Positions 1-8,243 of a stretch of DNA of 18,807 bases are shown piece after piece. Both the position numbers and the translations under genes were made by a program. The stretch is from JAZSQT01 sp045538075 (GTDB lineage: Bacteria; Chrysiogenota; Deferribacteres; Deferribacterales; Mucispirillaceae). The stretch covers positions 1-18,807 of the forward strand of contig JAZSQT010000092.1 of the NCBI GenBank assembly GCA_045538075.1. The letters run 5' to 3'. How positions within the stretch are numbered: the stretch's first letter is position 1; each line of letters opens with the position of its first letter. A model generated the notes under the pieces. That model saw only the letters and a program-made list of their open reading frames with translations. It had not been told where the DNA came from and did not search any database.

Positions 1-400
1 AAGCAATAAAAGATAAAGATAAATAAGTATTTCTCAATATTGATACTGGATTAAACAATTTAAAAAATTTAATAGTTTTATTATAGAATAGCTTTTTAAA
101 TGATATTTTTTCTAATAATTTATAATCCATATTACAACCTATATGACATCAACCATTTTAACACATTATATACATTTCACAAGATTTTGAACACGAAAAT
201 TTTATATATTTTCAAATAATATAACAAAACGATTTACCGTTTTATTTTTTGTAAATAAATAGTTATAACTAAAAATATTATTTTATTAGCACTAATAGAA
301 TAATATTTTTACTTAAAATTAAGATTGACACTTTTTATAATATAGTGTTTTATTGAAAATATTATTTAGAAAAAAAATATGTCAAGGAGCATGAAAGCCT
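1..400. other. AT-rich leader region without a gene
   Basis: I see no coding frame of convincing length or composition on either strand. The stretch is very AT-rich. The only structure is a weak hairpin, AAAACG at 226-231 pairing with CGTTTT at 238-243 and followed by an AT/T-rich run, which might be a weak terminator for a gene left of the window. The last 90 bases hold the promoter of the carboxylase operon, listed separately. Confidence 0.5.
313..353 (+). promoter_or_regulatory. Promoter of the acyl-CoA carboxylase operon (two overlapping candidates)
   Basis: A perfect TATAAT lies at 336-341 with TTAAAA at 313-318, a 17-base spacer. An overlapping alternative is a perfect TTGACA at 325-330 with TTTTAT at 348-353, again a 17-base spacer. 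Both fit a sigma-70-type promoter and the sequence alone does not choose between them. The leader would be about 45 to 55 bases. Part of this block, AATATAGTGT, recurs upstream of the repressor at 13658. Confidence 0.5.
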
Positions 401-1945
401 ATGCAAGACAAAATCAAAAAATTAAGAGAGCTTAACGCTCAGGCTGAACTTGGTGGCGGTGAAGCAAGAATTGACAAACAACATCAATCTGGCAAACTTA
501 CTGCAAGAGAAAGAATTGACCTTCTTCTTGATAAAGGTACATTTATGGAATTTGATAAGTTTGTTGTTCATCGTTGCAGTCATTTTGGAATGGATAAACA
601 AAAACCTTTAGGTGATGGTGTAGTTACTGGTACTGGTCTCATTAATGGTAAAACAGTTTTCGTATTTGCCCAAGATTTTACAGTTTTTGGTGGATCTCTT
701 TCAGAAACTATAGCATCAAAAATTTGTAAAATAATGGATATGGCAGTTAAGATGGGTGCTCCAGTTATTGGTCTCAATGATTCTGGTGGTGCAAGGATTC
801 AAGAAGGTGTCCAATCATTAGCAGGTTATGCTGAAATATTTTTACGTAATACATTATCAAGTGGAGTTATTCCACAAATTAGTGCTATCATGGGGCCTTG
901 TGCAGGTGGTGCAGTTTATTCTCCTGCTCTTACAGACTTTACATTTATGGTTAAAGATACAAGTTTTATGTTTCTTACTGGACCAGAAGTTATTAAAACA
1001 GTAACTCACGAAGATGTTACGAAAGAAGAACTTGGTGGAGCTGGTGCTCACAACGAAAAATCTGGTGTTGCTCATTTTGCTACAGAAAATGACGTTGACT
1101 GTATTGCTCAAATTAGAGAGCTTATGTCATTTTTACCACAAAACAATATGGAAGAACCTCCTTTTAAAGCAACTACAGATGATCCAAATAGGATTGAAGC
1201 TTCATTAGAGCAAATTGTTCCTACTAACCCTAATCAACCTTACGATATGAAAGAGGTTATCAAAAAGATTGTTGATGACGGTCATTTTTTTGAAGTTCAA
1301 GAACATTTTGCAAAAAATATCATTATTGGTTATGCTCGTCTTAATGGTAAGCCAGTTGGTATTGTTGCAAACCAACCATCAGTTTTAGCTGGTGCGTTAG
1401 ATATTGATTCATCTACAAAAGCAGGTCGTTTCGTTCGTTTCTGCGATTCTTTTAATATACCAATATTAACTCTCGTTGATGTTCCAGGATTTATGCCAGG
1501 AGTTTCTCAAGAATACGGTGGTATCATTCGTCATGGTGCTAAACTTCTTTATGCATATTGCGAAGCTACAGTGCCGAAAGTTACTCTTATTACAAGAAAA
1601 GCATACGGTGGTGCTTATGACGTTATGAGTTCAAAACATATTCGTGGTGATATAAACTTTGCTTATCCTACTGCTGAAATTGCAGTTATGGGTCCAGATG
1701 GAGCAGTTAATATATTATCAAGAAAAGAACTTAGCGAAGCAGCAGATCCAGTTAAAAAGAAAGACGAACTCGTTGCAAATTATCGTGAAACTTTTGCAAA
1801 CCCATATAGAGCAGCTGAACTTGGATACGTTGATGAAGTAATTGAGCCAGCTTGCACAAGGCCAAAACTTATTAGAGCCTTTGAAATGCTTGCAAACAAA
1901 CGTGTATCTAACTTGCCACGTAAACATGGCAATATTCCACTTTAA
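401..1945 (+). CDS. pccB: Acyl-CoA (propionyl/methylmalonyl-CoA) carboxylase, carboxyltransferase subunit
   Basis: This is the biotin-dependent carboxyltransferase that moves a carboxyl group between carboxybiotin and propionyl-CoA (MmdA/PccB family, crotonase-like fold, cytosolic). Its 514 residues match the usual length. Two oxyanion-hole motifs are visible: GPCAGGAVYSPALTDF at 165-180 and RKAYGGAYDVM at 399-409. D407 after GGAY is the position reported to favour propionyl- over acetyl-CoA in Streptomyces PccB. The start at 401 has AAGGAG at 384-389; a nearer ATG at 391 is out of frame, one base from that site, and runs only 14 codons. It heads an operon with biotin carboxylase 12 bases downstream and a biotin carrier after that. 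Without membrane decarboxylase subunits here, a sodium-pumping methylmalonyl-CoA decarboxylase is less likely than a soluble carboxylase, but direction cannot be read from sequence. Confidence 0.93.
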   Translation: MQDKIKKLRELNAQAELGGGEARIDKQHQSGKLTARERIDLLLDKGTFMEFDKFVVHRCSHFGMDKQKPLGDGVVTGTGLINGKTVFVFAQDFTVFGGSLSETIASKICKIMDMAVKMGAPVIGLNDSGGARIQEGVQSLAGYAEIFLRNTLSSGVIPQISAIMGPCAGGAVYSPALTDFTFMVKDTSFMFLTGPEVIKTVTHEDVTKEELGGAGAHNEKSGVAHFATENDVDCIAQIRELMSFLPQNNMEEPPFKATTDDPNRIEASLEQIVPTNPNQPYDMKEVIKKIVDDGHFFEVQEHFAKNIIIGYARLNGKPVGIVANQPSVLAGALDIDSSTKAGRFVRFCDSFNIPILTLVDVPGFMPGVSQEYGGIIRHGAKLLYAYCEATVPKVTLITRKAYGGAYDVMSSKHIRGDINFAYPTAEIAVMGPDGAVNILSRKELSEAADPVKKKDELVANYRETFANPYRAAELGYVDEVIEPACTRPKLIRAFEMLANKRVSNLPRKHGNIPL

Positions 1946-1957
1946 TGAGGTAAGATT

Positions 1958-3472
1958 ATGAAAATTACTAAAGTTCTTGCAGCAAATCGTGGTGAAATTG
2001 CAATTAGGATATTTCAAGCAGCAAAAATGTTAAATATGGAAACAGTTGCAATATATACTCATTGTGATAGAAAAGCACCTCACGTTCGTTATGCTAATGA
2101 AGCATATTGCATTTCTGAAACTGATGATGATACATCTTATCTTAAACCAGATAAAATTGTAGAAATTGCAAAAAAAACTGGTGCTGCAATTCATCCTGGA
2201 TATGGATTTCTTGCAGAAAATGCTGACTTTGTTGAAAAGTGCGAAAAAGAAGGTGTAGTTTTTATTGGACCTTCATCAAAATCAATTAGAGAAATGGGTT
2301 CTAAAACTGGTGCTCGTAAGATTATGTCTGAAGCAGGTGTGCCTATAGTTCCAGGAACTAAAGACCCAATTAAAGACCACGATGATTTAAAAGCTACTGT
2401 TGCTAAAGTTGGACTTCCAGTTATGCTTAAAGCTGTTGCTGGTGGTGGTGGTAAAGGTATGCGTTTAGTCCATGAAGAAAAAGACTTAATTGAAATGTTT
2501 GATTTAGCTCAATCAGAAGCATTAAGATCTTTTGGTAATGGCGATGTGTATGTTGAAAAATATATTGAAAGCCCTCATCACGTTGAAGTGCAAGTTATTG
2601 GCGATAAACACGGTAATGTAGTCCATTTATACGATAGGGAATGTTCAATTCAAAGACGTAACCAAAAGGTAATTGAAGAAGCACCGTCTCCATATATTTC
2701 TGAAGAAACGAGAGCAAAAATGCTTCAAGTTAGTGTTGAGGCTTGTAAAAAGATAGGCTACTATAGTGCCGGAACTCTTGAATATATGGTTGATAAAAAT
2801 CAAAATTTCTATTTTCTTGAAATGAATACTCGTTTACAAGTTGAACACCCAGTTACAGAACTTATTACTGGTGTAGATATTGTGCGTGATATGATTTCTG
2901 TTGCAAGTGGCAATCAGCTTCCATATAAACAAGAAGAAATTGAAAGACGTGGTCATGCTATAGAATGTAGGATTTACGCAGAAGATCCAGAAAATAATTT
3001 TATGCCATCACCTGGAACAATTACAGTCCATGAGCCACCTACTGGCCGTAACGTTCGTGTAGATAATGCAGCTCATGAAGGATATACTGTTCCTCTTTTC
3101 TATGACCCAATGATTGCAAAATTATCAGTATGGGGACGTATTAGAGAAAGAGCAATTCAAAATATGGAAAAATCTTTATCAGAGTATAAGATTTTAGGAA
3201 TTAAAACTACTATTCCTTTCCATCAAAGGGTTATGAAAAACGATACTTTTTTAAGTGGCGTTTACGATACAACTTTTATTGACACAAAATTTGACCACGA
3301 AGATTTAAAACGTCGTAAAAATCTTGACCCAACTGTTGCCGTTGTAGCAGCAACTCTTATGCAATTTTCTATAGAGCAAGATGCAGCAGCAAGAGCAACA
3401 ACTGTGCCTGAAGTTGGTGAATCCCTTTGGAAACACTATGGTAAAATGCAAAAAATAGCCAGCAGGTTTTAA
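1958..3472 (+). CDS. accC: Biotin carboxylase subunit of the acyl-CoA carboxylase
   Basis: The enzyme carboxylates the biotin on the carrier protein using ATP and bicarbonate. It has the N-terminal pre-ATP-grasp motif (LAANRGEIAIRI, 8-19), the glycine-rich ATP loop GGGGKGM (162-168), HHVEVQ (207-212) and the active-site block EMNTRLQVEHP (288-298). E288, N290, R292, E296 and R338 fall at the same numbers as in E. coli AccC, so the enzyme looks fully active. At 504 residues it is about 55 longer than AccC; the extra C-terminal tail, from about 450, has no domain I recognise. It may help the complex assemble, which is inference. The gene follows the carboxyltransferase by 12 bases with GAGG at 1947-1950 just before its ATG. 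Its partners here argue for a propionyl-CoA carboxylase role rather than the fatty-acid acetyl-CoA carboxylase. Confidence 0.93.
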   Translation: MKITKVLAANRGEIAIRIFQAAKMLNMETVAIYTHCDRKAPHVRYANEAYCISETDDDTSYLKPDKIVEIAKKTGAAIHPGYGFLAENADFVEKCEKEGVVFIGPSSKSIREMGSKTGARKIMSEAGVPIVPGTKDPIKDHDDLKATVAKVGLPVMLKAVAGGGGKGMRLVHEEKDLIEMFDLAQSEALRSFGNGDVYVEKYIESPHHVEVQVIGDKHGNVVHLYDRECSIQRRNQKVIEEAPSPYISEETRAKMLQVSVEACKKIGYYSAGTLEYMVDKNQNFYFLEMNTRLQVEHPVTELITGVDIVRDMISVASGNQLPYKQEEIERRGHAIECRIYAEDPENNFMPSPGTITVHEPPTGRNVRVDNAAHEGYTVPLFYDPMIAKLSVWGRIRERAIQNMEKSLSEYKILGIKTTIPFHQRVMKNDTFLSGVYDTTFIDTKFDHEDLKRRKNLDPTVAVVAATLMQFSIEQDAAARATTVPEVGESLWKHYGKMQKIASRF

Positions 3473-3481
3473 GGAGATAAT

Positions 3482-4006
3482 ATGAAAAAACTTACTGTAG
3501 CCTCAAAATATTACGCAATACCTGAAGGGTTTGAAGACGAACACGATATAAAAATTACAGAGTCTGGCGATTCTTTCAAAATGATTCTTGATGGCAAAGA
3601 GATTGTTGCAGATTTTGTCAAAACTGGTGAAAATTTATATTCATTGATTATTGACAACAAATCTTACGAAATTGATATTCATTTTGATGGCGAAAAATAC
3701 GAGATTTTAGTTGATGGCGACTATTATAAAGTAGAAGTATTAGATGAGCTTAAAAAAATGCTTCGTGATAGAACTTCTCAAGCATTACAAGGCCGTCAAG
3801 TTATTTCAACATCAATGCCTGGTCTCGTTACTAAAGTTATGGTATCTCAAGGTCAAGAAGTTAAAGAAGGAGATCCATTACTTATTCTTGTTGCTATGAA
3901 AATGGAAAACCAAATTAAATCACCTAAAGATGGTATTGTTCAAGAACTATTCGTTTCAGAAAATCAAACAGTATCAGTCGGTGATAAATTAGCAGTTATT
4001 GATTAA
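3482..4006 (+). CDS. Biotin carboxyl carrier protein subunit
   Basis: This 174-residue carrier shuttles carboxybiotin between the two preceding enzymes. The C-terminal 70 residues form a biotinyl/lipoyl domain: SMPGLV at 111-116, then AMKMEN with the biotin-accepting lysine K140 (codon 3899-3901), and the family end GDKLAV. The N-terminal part (1-90) is an acidic, beta-rich region with DG repeats, as in carriers of propionyl-CoA and pyruvate carboxylase type; it probably docks the protein on the complex. The linker (about 92-110) is charged rather than Ala/Pro-rich. A strong AAGGAG at 3471-3476 overlaps the stop codon of the biotin carboxylase gene, and the gap is only 9 bases, so the three genes are one translational unit. 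A terminator follows directly. Confidence 0.92.
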   Translation: MKKLTVASKYYAIPEGFEDEHDIKITESGDSFKMILDGKEIVADFVKTGENLYSLIIDNKSYEIDIHFDGEKYEILVDGDYYKVEVLDELKKMLRDRTSQALQGRQVISTSMPGLVTKVMVSQGQEVKEGDPLLILVAMKMENQIKSPKDGIVQELFVSENQTVSVGDKLAVID

Positions 4007-4010
4007 TATT

Positions 4011-4034
4011 AAAGGGAGCTTATGCTCCCTTTTT
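4011..4034 (+). terminator. Rho-independent terminator of the carboxylase operon
   Basis: A perfect 9-bp stem, AAAGGGAGC (4011-4019) with GCTCCCTTT (4024-4032), closes a TTAT loop and runs into a T-tract. It starts four bases after the carrier-protein stop codon. Confidence 0.92.
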
Positions 4035-4089
4035 GTTTAATTTTAATCTAATTAAGATATTTAACATCTAATTTTTCTTTATTAAATAC

Positions 4090-4118
4090 TTGATTTTTCA
4101 ATCTATATTATGGATAAT
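4090..4118 (+). promoter_or_regulatory. Promoter of the mutase gene
   Basis: TTGATT at 4090-4095 and GATAAT at 4113-4118 are separated by 17 bases. The position, after the operon terminator and about 70 bases before the mutase start, suggests independent transcription of the mutase. The rest of 4035-4191 is AT-rich with nothing else I can support. Confidence 0.45.
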
Positions 4119-4191
4119 TACATTAATGTTGGTTATATATATTTTTTTTAAAGTATTTATTTAATTTTAGATACTTTAGGGCGAGGATAAT

Positions 4192-5832
4192 ATGTACGAT
4201 AAATGGAAAGAACAATACGATAAAACTATTGCGAAATTTCCTGAAAGAAAAAAAACTTTTAAAACTACTTCAGGCTATGAAATTAAACCTTTTTACACTC
4301 CAAAGGATATACCTGATTTTGATTACGAACAAAAATTAGGCTATCCTGGTCTTGCTCCTCTTACAAGAGGTGTTCAACCTACAATGTATAGAGGTCGTTT
4401 TTGGACAATGCGTCAATACGCTGGTTTTGCTACAGCTGAAGAATCTAATAAACGCTATCGTTATCTTTTAGATCAAGGAACTACAGGGCTTTCAGTTGCT
4501 TTTGATTTACCTACTCAAATTGGTTACGATAGTGATGATCCTATGTCAAGTGGTGAAGTTGGTAAAGTTGGGGTTGCAATAGATTCTCTTGCAGATGTTG
4601 AAACCCTTTTTAAAGAAATTCCTCTTGATAAAGTTTCTACATCAATGACTATTAATGCTACAGCTTCATATCTTCTTTCATGCTATATTGCTGTTGGTGA
4701 AAAACAAGGTGTTTCGTCTGAAAAACTTTCTGGAACAATCCAAAACGATATTTTAAAAGAATATATTGCACGTGGCACTTACCGTTTTCCACCAGTTCAT
4801 TCAATGAGACTTATTACAGATATTTTTTCTTTCTGTAAAGACCATGTGCCTTTATGGAATACTATTAGTATTAGTGGTTATCATATTAGAGAAGCTGGGT
4901 CTGACGCTGTTCAAGAAGTTGCTTTTACATTAGCAGACGGTATTGCATACGTTGAAGCTGCTATTAAGGCTGGGCTTGATGTTGATGATTTTGCTGGTCG
5001 TCTTTCATTCTTCTTTAACTGTCATAACAACTTTTTAGAAGAAGTGGCAAAATTCCGTGCTGCAAGACGTATGTGGGCAAAAATTATGACAGAAAGATTT
5101 AAAGCGAAAAAGCCAAAATCTACAATGTTAAGATTCCATACTCAAACAGCTGGTAGCACTTTAACGGCTCAACAACCACAAAACAATATTGTTCGTGTTG
5201 CACTTCAAACATTAGCTGCTTGTATGGGTGGCACTCAATCGCTACATACAAACTCTTTTGATGAAGCACTTGCACTTCCTACAGAAGATTCTGTTAGAAT
5301 AGCATTAAGAACTCAACAAATAGTTGCAAATGAGTCTGGAGCAGCAGACACTATTGACCCTCTTGCAGGTTCATATATGGTTGAAGCTATGACAGATGAT
5401 ATTGAAAAACGTGCCTTTGAATATATCGCTAAAATTGATGATTTAGGTGGTATGATGCGTGCTATAGAACAAGGTTTTGTTCAAAAAGAAATTCAAAATA
5501 GTGCTTATGAATACCAAAGAGATATTGAGAAAAAAGATTTGATTATTGTTGGTGTTAATGAATATGTTATTCAAGAGCCAGCTCCTACTGGTCTTTTGAA
5601 AATCGACTCATCTGTTGAAAAAAATCAAGTTGCAAAACTCCAAGCAATGAAATCTTCAAGAGATAATTTAGCAGTTAAAAAAGCCCTTGATGAGCTTACA
5701 GCTGCAGCAAAAACTAACGAAAATCTTATGCCAAAAATTCTTAATGCAGTTAAAACATACGCAACATTAGGCGAAACAATTAATGCAATGAAAGATGTTT
5801 TTGGTGAATATAAAGAAAATATAGTTCTCTAA
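4192..5832 (+). CDS. mcmA1: Methylmalonyl-CoA mutase, catalytic (N-terminal domain) subunit
   Basis: This enzyme isomerises methylmalonyl-CoA and succinyl-CoA with adenosylcobalamin. The 546 residues cover only the substrate-binding TIM-barrel. The active-site tyrosine lies in RQYAGF (Y76), the catalytic histidine in SGYHIREAG (H231), and the carboxylate-binding arginine in SMRLI (R206). Y76 and R206 correspond to Tyr89 and Arg207 of the Propionibacterium enzyme; isobutyryl-CoA mutases differ at both, so methylmalonyl-CoA is the likely substrate. The protein ends at about 546, before the cobalamin-binding domain with its DxHxxG motif; this is the split, archaeal-type arrangement needing a separate small subunit of about 140 residues, which is not in this window. 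The ATG at 4192 has GAGG at 4184-4187. The gene sits behind the carboxylase operon, completing the propionyl-CoA to succinyl-CoA route except for the epimerase. Confidence 0.95.
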   Translation: MYDKWKEQYDKTIAKFPERKKTFKTTSGYEIKPFYTPKDIPDFDYEQKLGYPGLAPLTRGVQPTMYRGRFWTMRQYAGFATAEESNKRYRYLLDQGTTGLSVAFDLPTQIGYDSDDPMSSGEVGKVGVAIDSLADVETLFKEIPLDKVSTSMTINATASYLLSCYIAVGEKQGVSSEKLSGTIQNDILKEYIARGTYRFPPVHSMRLITDIFSFCKDHVPLWNTISISGYHIREAGSDAVQEVAFTLADGIAYVEAAIKAGLDVDDFAGRLSFFFNCHNNFLEEVAKFRAARRMWAKIMTERFKAKKPKSTMLRFHTQTAGSTLTAQQPQNNIVRVALQTLAACMGGTQSLHTNSFDEALALPTEDSVRIALRTQQIVANESGAADTIDPLAGSYMVEAMTDDIEKRAFEYIAKIDDLGGMMRAIEQGFVQKEIQNSAYEYQRDIEKKDLIIVGVNEYVIQEPAPTGLLKIDSSVEKNQVAKLQAMKSSRDNLAVKKALDELTAAAKTNENLMPKILNAVKTYATLGETINAMKDVFGEYKENIVL

Positions 5833-5850
5833 GATTAATCTGCATAAATA

Positions 5851-5881
5851 AAAACGGTGCATATAAATGGACCGTTTTTTT
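5851..5881. terminator. Bidirectional terminator between convergent genes
   Basis: AAAACGGT (5851-5858) pairs with ACCGTTTT (5871-5878) around a 12-base loop. T-runs follow on the plus strand and A-runs precede, so it can stop both the mutase transcript and the minus-strand operon that ends at 5905. Confidence 0.85.
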
Positions 5882-5904
5882 ATTATTAAAAATATATAAC
5901 AATT

Positions 5905-8226
5905 TTATTCTGACTGAAAAACAGTCCAACATTTGCTAAAATCAAGTAATTTTAAATCTTCCTCGTAAATAAAGAAGTATAGCATGCCGTAATTATCCCA
6001 CTTAATATTTGTAGCATTAGTTGATGAAATTTGAAGTAATAGTATTGCTTTTTTGTCTAATGGTGTTTTAATTTCTTCTGTTATTATATCTGGATAACCA
6101 CATATTTTACATTTATCAAAAGCAGTAAATACTTCTTCATAAGTCTCCATATCACTATCATTTTCAAAAAAATTAAAATCATTTATATTGTTTTCTGTAA
6201 TGTAAGGGAAGCTAACTGCATTTATAAATTTAATACGAGCAGGCAAATAGTAATCACTATCATGTAAATTAATATCGTAACGAACTAAATCTTTTTTATT
6301 TATATGAATAACTTTACACTCATTTGATATTTCGTCATAAAAGAAACTTAATAAACCAGTTTTTGGTAATAATGTTAAATCACCACCTATAGAATTTATT
6401 TCATCTAAATTAATTTGAGCTAAAAATTTCATTAGTTTATTTTTTTTATTTAAGGGAAAATTAATATCTTCTGATAAATCTGGAGAACCACCAAATTTTG
6501 AAACACCTACAGGAAGAGAAACTTCGTTATCTATTAAAAAATTTGTGCATATAACTTCATCTTTAATTAAAGGCGTCAAATTATTGTAATATTTCATTAA
6601 GTTTATATCTTTAATTTTATCTTTAAAATTTTCACGGGTAACTTGGTATTCGTAAAGCCCATAAACTCCATAATCTTCATAATTTTCTTCACTACTAAAG
6701 CCAATTTTCTTATTAGGGAAAACTACTACTTTAACGTATCCATCTAGTTCATCTCCTTTATTTAGCTTTTCAAAATAATCATATATTTCTATTAGATTAT
6801 TTTCAGAATAATTAATAGGAGTAATATTATCATTAGAAACTGCAATTGCTTCTTCTACAGAAAAAATCATATTTTTTTTAATAAACAACTTAAAAGTGAT
6901 TAGATTTATAGCTTCGTTAAAATTATTTAATTCATTAAAAAATAGATTTGTTAATTTGTTAAAATATTCATAATAGCTATTATCAACTTCGTCTGCATCA
7001 ATAAATTTATCAAAAGAATACATATCTAATTTATATTCATTAATATTATCTCTATTGTAACATAAAATAATAGTATATTGCTCACTTATATTATTTATAT
7101 TATTTATATTATTTATCTTATCTAACAAACTTTCTATTTCGTCAGCGATGATATTAAATACTTCTTCGTCTACTACTATTTGTTTCAAACTACCAGCCAA
7201 AGAAGAATAGAGATATATAGTATAATAATCATCTTTTATAGGAATAAGAAACATTATATTTTTATGATTATTAGGTAAGACTTTTTCTAAAACTTTATCT
7301 AAACTAACGATATTATCATACATATCAACATTAGTTTCATCGTCTAATGTATCTGAATGATTATGACAACCACAATCACAATCATCACTATGATTATGCT
7401 CTTCTTCATCACTTATTGGATAAAACGTTATTCCATATCTACCGTCATAAAAATTTGTAATCGTAAATCCTGTAATATCGTATATATTTGTAAGATAGAT
7501 TGATAGTGATGATAAAACACTGTGTAAATTACTACTTTCAATAGCATCATTACTATTGTATGGAGAAATATTATTTTTAGATATAATAATAACTGATGGA
7601 TTATTAAGAATTTTTCCATCATCAACAGAAAAAGTTATATTTGCAATATCCCAATCAATACCTTTTTTAGGTCTAGTGATTTTAGCAATATGTCTAATTG
7701 ATTCAAAGAAATCATTACTTTCTTTGCCTTTAAAATATAATGATGGTTCTTGCCCTCTATAAAAAGTTCTTGCTGCTCCACATAGTTCATCAAAAGATAT
7801 TTCTGGCTTTTCATTGCCAAATCCAGTAATTAAATATCCCTCATTGCTATCAGAAAGATAAAGTGCATAAAAAATACTTTCTTTATCGCTAAATTCTATT
7901 CCACAGCAAACTTCAATCCCTTTTAAATCATCAATTATAACTTCTCTTGCAGCATAAAGGTTAACATTTTTATCATCAGCTACTACACTGATTATATAAG
8001 ATAATTTATCTTGCAATACTAAATCTTCTGCCGGCTCAACTTTGCCGGCAGCTATAATATAATCATTATTTCTATTTTTCCATGTTAAAGCAATTAAGTT
8101 ATTATCGTTGAATAATATTTTAGCGCCATTTGCACCATTATCTAAAATAGATAAATATATTTCATCTTTAGTATCATATTCATTAATATTATAACATTCT
8201 TTAATTGCTTCAATCCAATTTTCCAT
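5905..8226 (-). CDS. Unknown 773-residue protein with a His/Cys cluster and C-terminal YwqG/DUF1963 domain
   Basis: I do not recognise the first 550 or so residues. The C-terminal 220 match the YwqG/DUF1963 family: KFGGSPDL (577-584), FLAQINLDEI (601-610), LPKTGLLSFFYD (620-631) and the closing WDNYGMLYFFI (743-753). That family is of unknown biochemistry; B. subtilis ywqG lies beside a toxin-immunity locus. In the middle, H277, H279, C283, C285, C287, H288 and H290 form a compact cluster within acidic sequence, like metal-binding tails of SlyD, HypB or UreE. The 277-region is flanked by an Asp/Glu-rich linker, suggesting an exposed loop. There is no signal peptide or clear membrane segment, so the protein is probably cytosolic. 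It is the last gene of the repair/fabI run, 17 bases after fabI, with only a weak AGG for ribosome binding. Composition is rich in N, D and I. A function cannot be given. Confidence 0.8.
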   Translation of the reverse strand: MENWIEAIKECYNINEYDTKDEIYLSILDNGANGAKILFNDNNLIALTWKNRNNDYIIAAGKVEPAEDLVLQDKLSYIISVVADDKNVNLYAAREVIIDDLKGIEVCCGIEFSDKESIFYALYLSDSNEGYLITGFGNEKPEISFDELCGAARTFYRGQEPSLYFKGKESNDFFESIRHIAKITRPKKGIDWDIANITFSVDDGKILNNPSVIIISKNNISPYNSNDAIESSNLHSVLSSLSIYLTNIYDITGFTITNFYDGRYGITFYPISDEEEHNHSDDCDCGCHNHSDTLDDETNVDMYDNIVSLDKVLEKVLPNNHKNIMFLIPIKDDYYTIYLYSSLAGSLKQIVVDEEVFNIIADEIESLLDKINNINNINNISEQYTIILCYNRDNINEYKLDMYSFDKFIDADEVDNSYYEYFNKLTNLFFNELNNFNEAINLITFKLFIKKNMIFSVEEAIAVSNDNITPINYSENNLIEIYDYFEKLNKGDELDGYVKVVVFPNKKIGFSSEENYEDYGVYGLYEYQVTRENFKDKIKDINLMKYYNNLTPLIKDEVICTNFLIDNEVSLPVGVSKFGGSPDLSEDINFPLNKKNKLMKFLAQINLDEINSIGGDLTLLPKTGLLSFFYDEISNECKVIHINKKDLVRYDINLHDSDYYLPARIKFINAVSFPYITENNINDFNFFENDSDMETYEEVFTAFDKCKICGYPDIITEEIKTPLDKKAILLLQISSTNATNIKWDNYGMLYFFIYEEDLKLLDFSKCWTVFQSE
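7090..7116. repeat. Three in-frame copies of a 9-bp unit
   Basis: ATTATTTAT is repeated three times in a row inside the 773-residue gene and encodes Ile/Asn triplets (NINNINNI at about residues 372-379). Slippage would change length by three residues without a frameshift. It looks like low-complexity linker sequence. Confidence 0.7.
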
Positions 8227-8243
8227 TGCTAAATAACCTAATA

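Noticed and set aside
391..435. A 14-codon frame starting at the ATG ten bases before the carboxyltransferase start
   Set aside because: Its ATG is one base from the ribosome-binding site, which instead fits the start at 401; it is too short and has no other support.
857..1111. Opposite-strand and out-of-frame open frames inside the metabolic genes, clpC and others
   Set aside because: They overlap well-supported genes, have unnatural composition and no ribosome-binding sites.
401..4006. Sodium-pumping methylmalonyl-CoA decarboxylase
   Set aside because: No membrane beta subunit or small delta/gamma subunits are present, and a biotin carboxylase is; a soluble carboxylase fits better.
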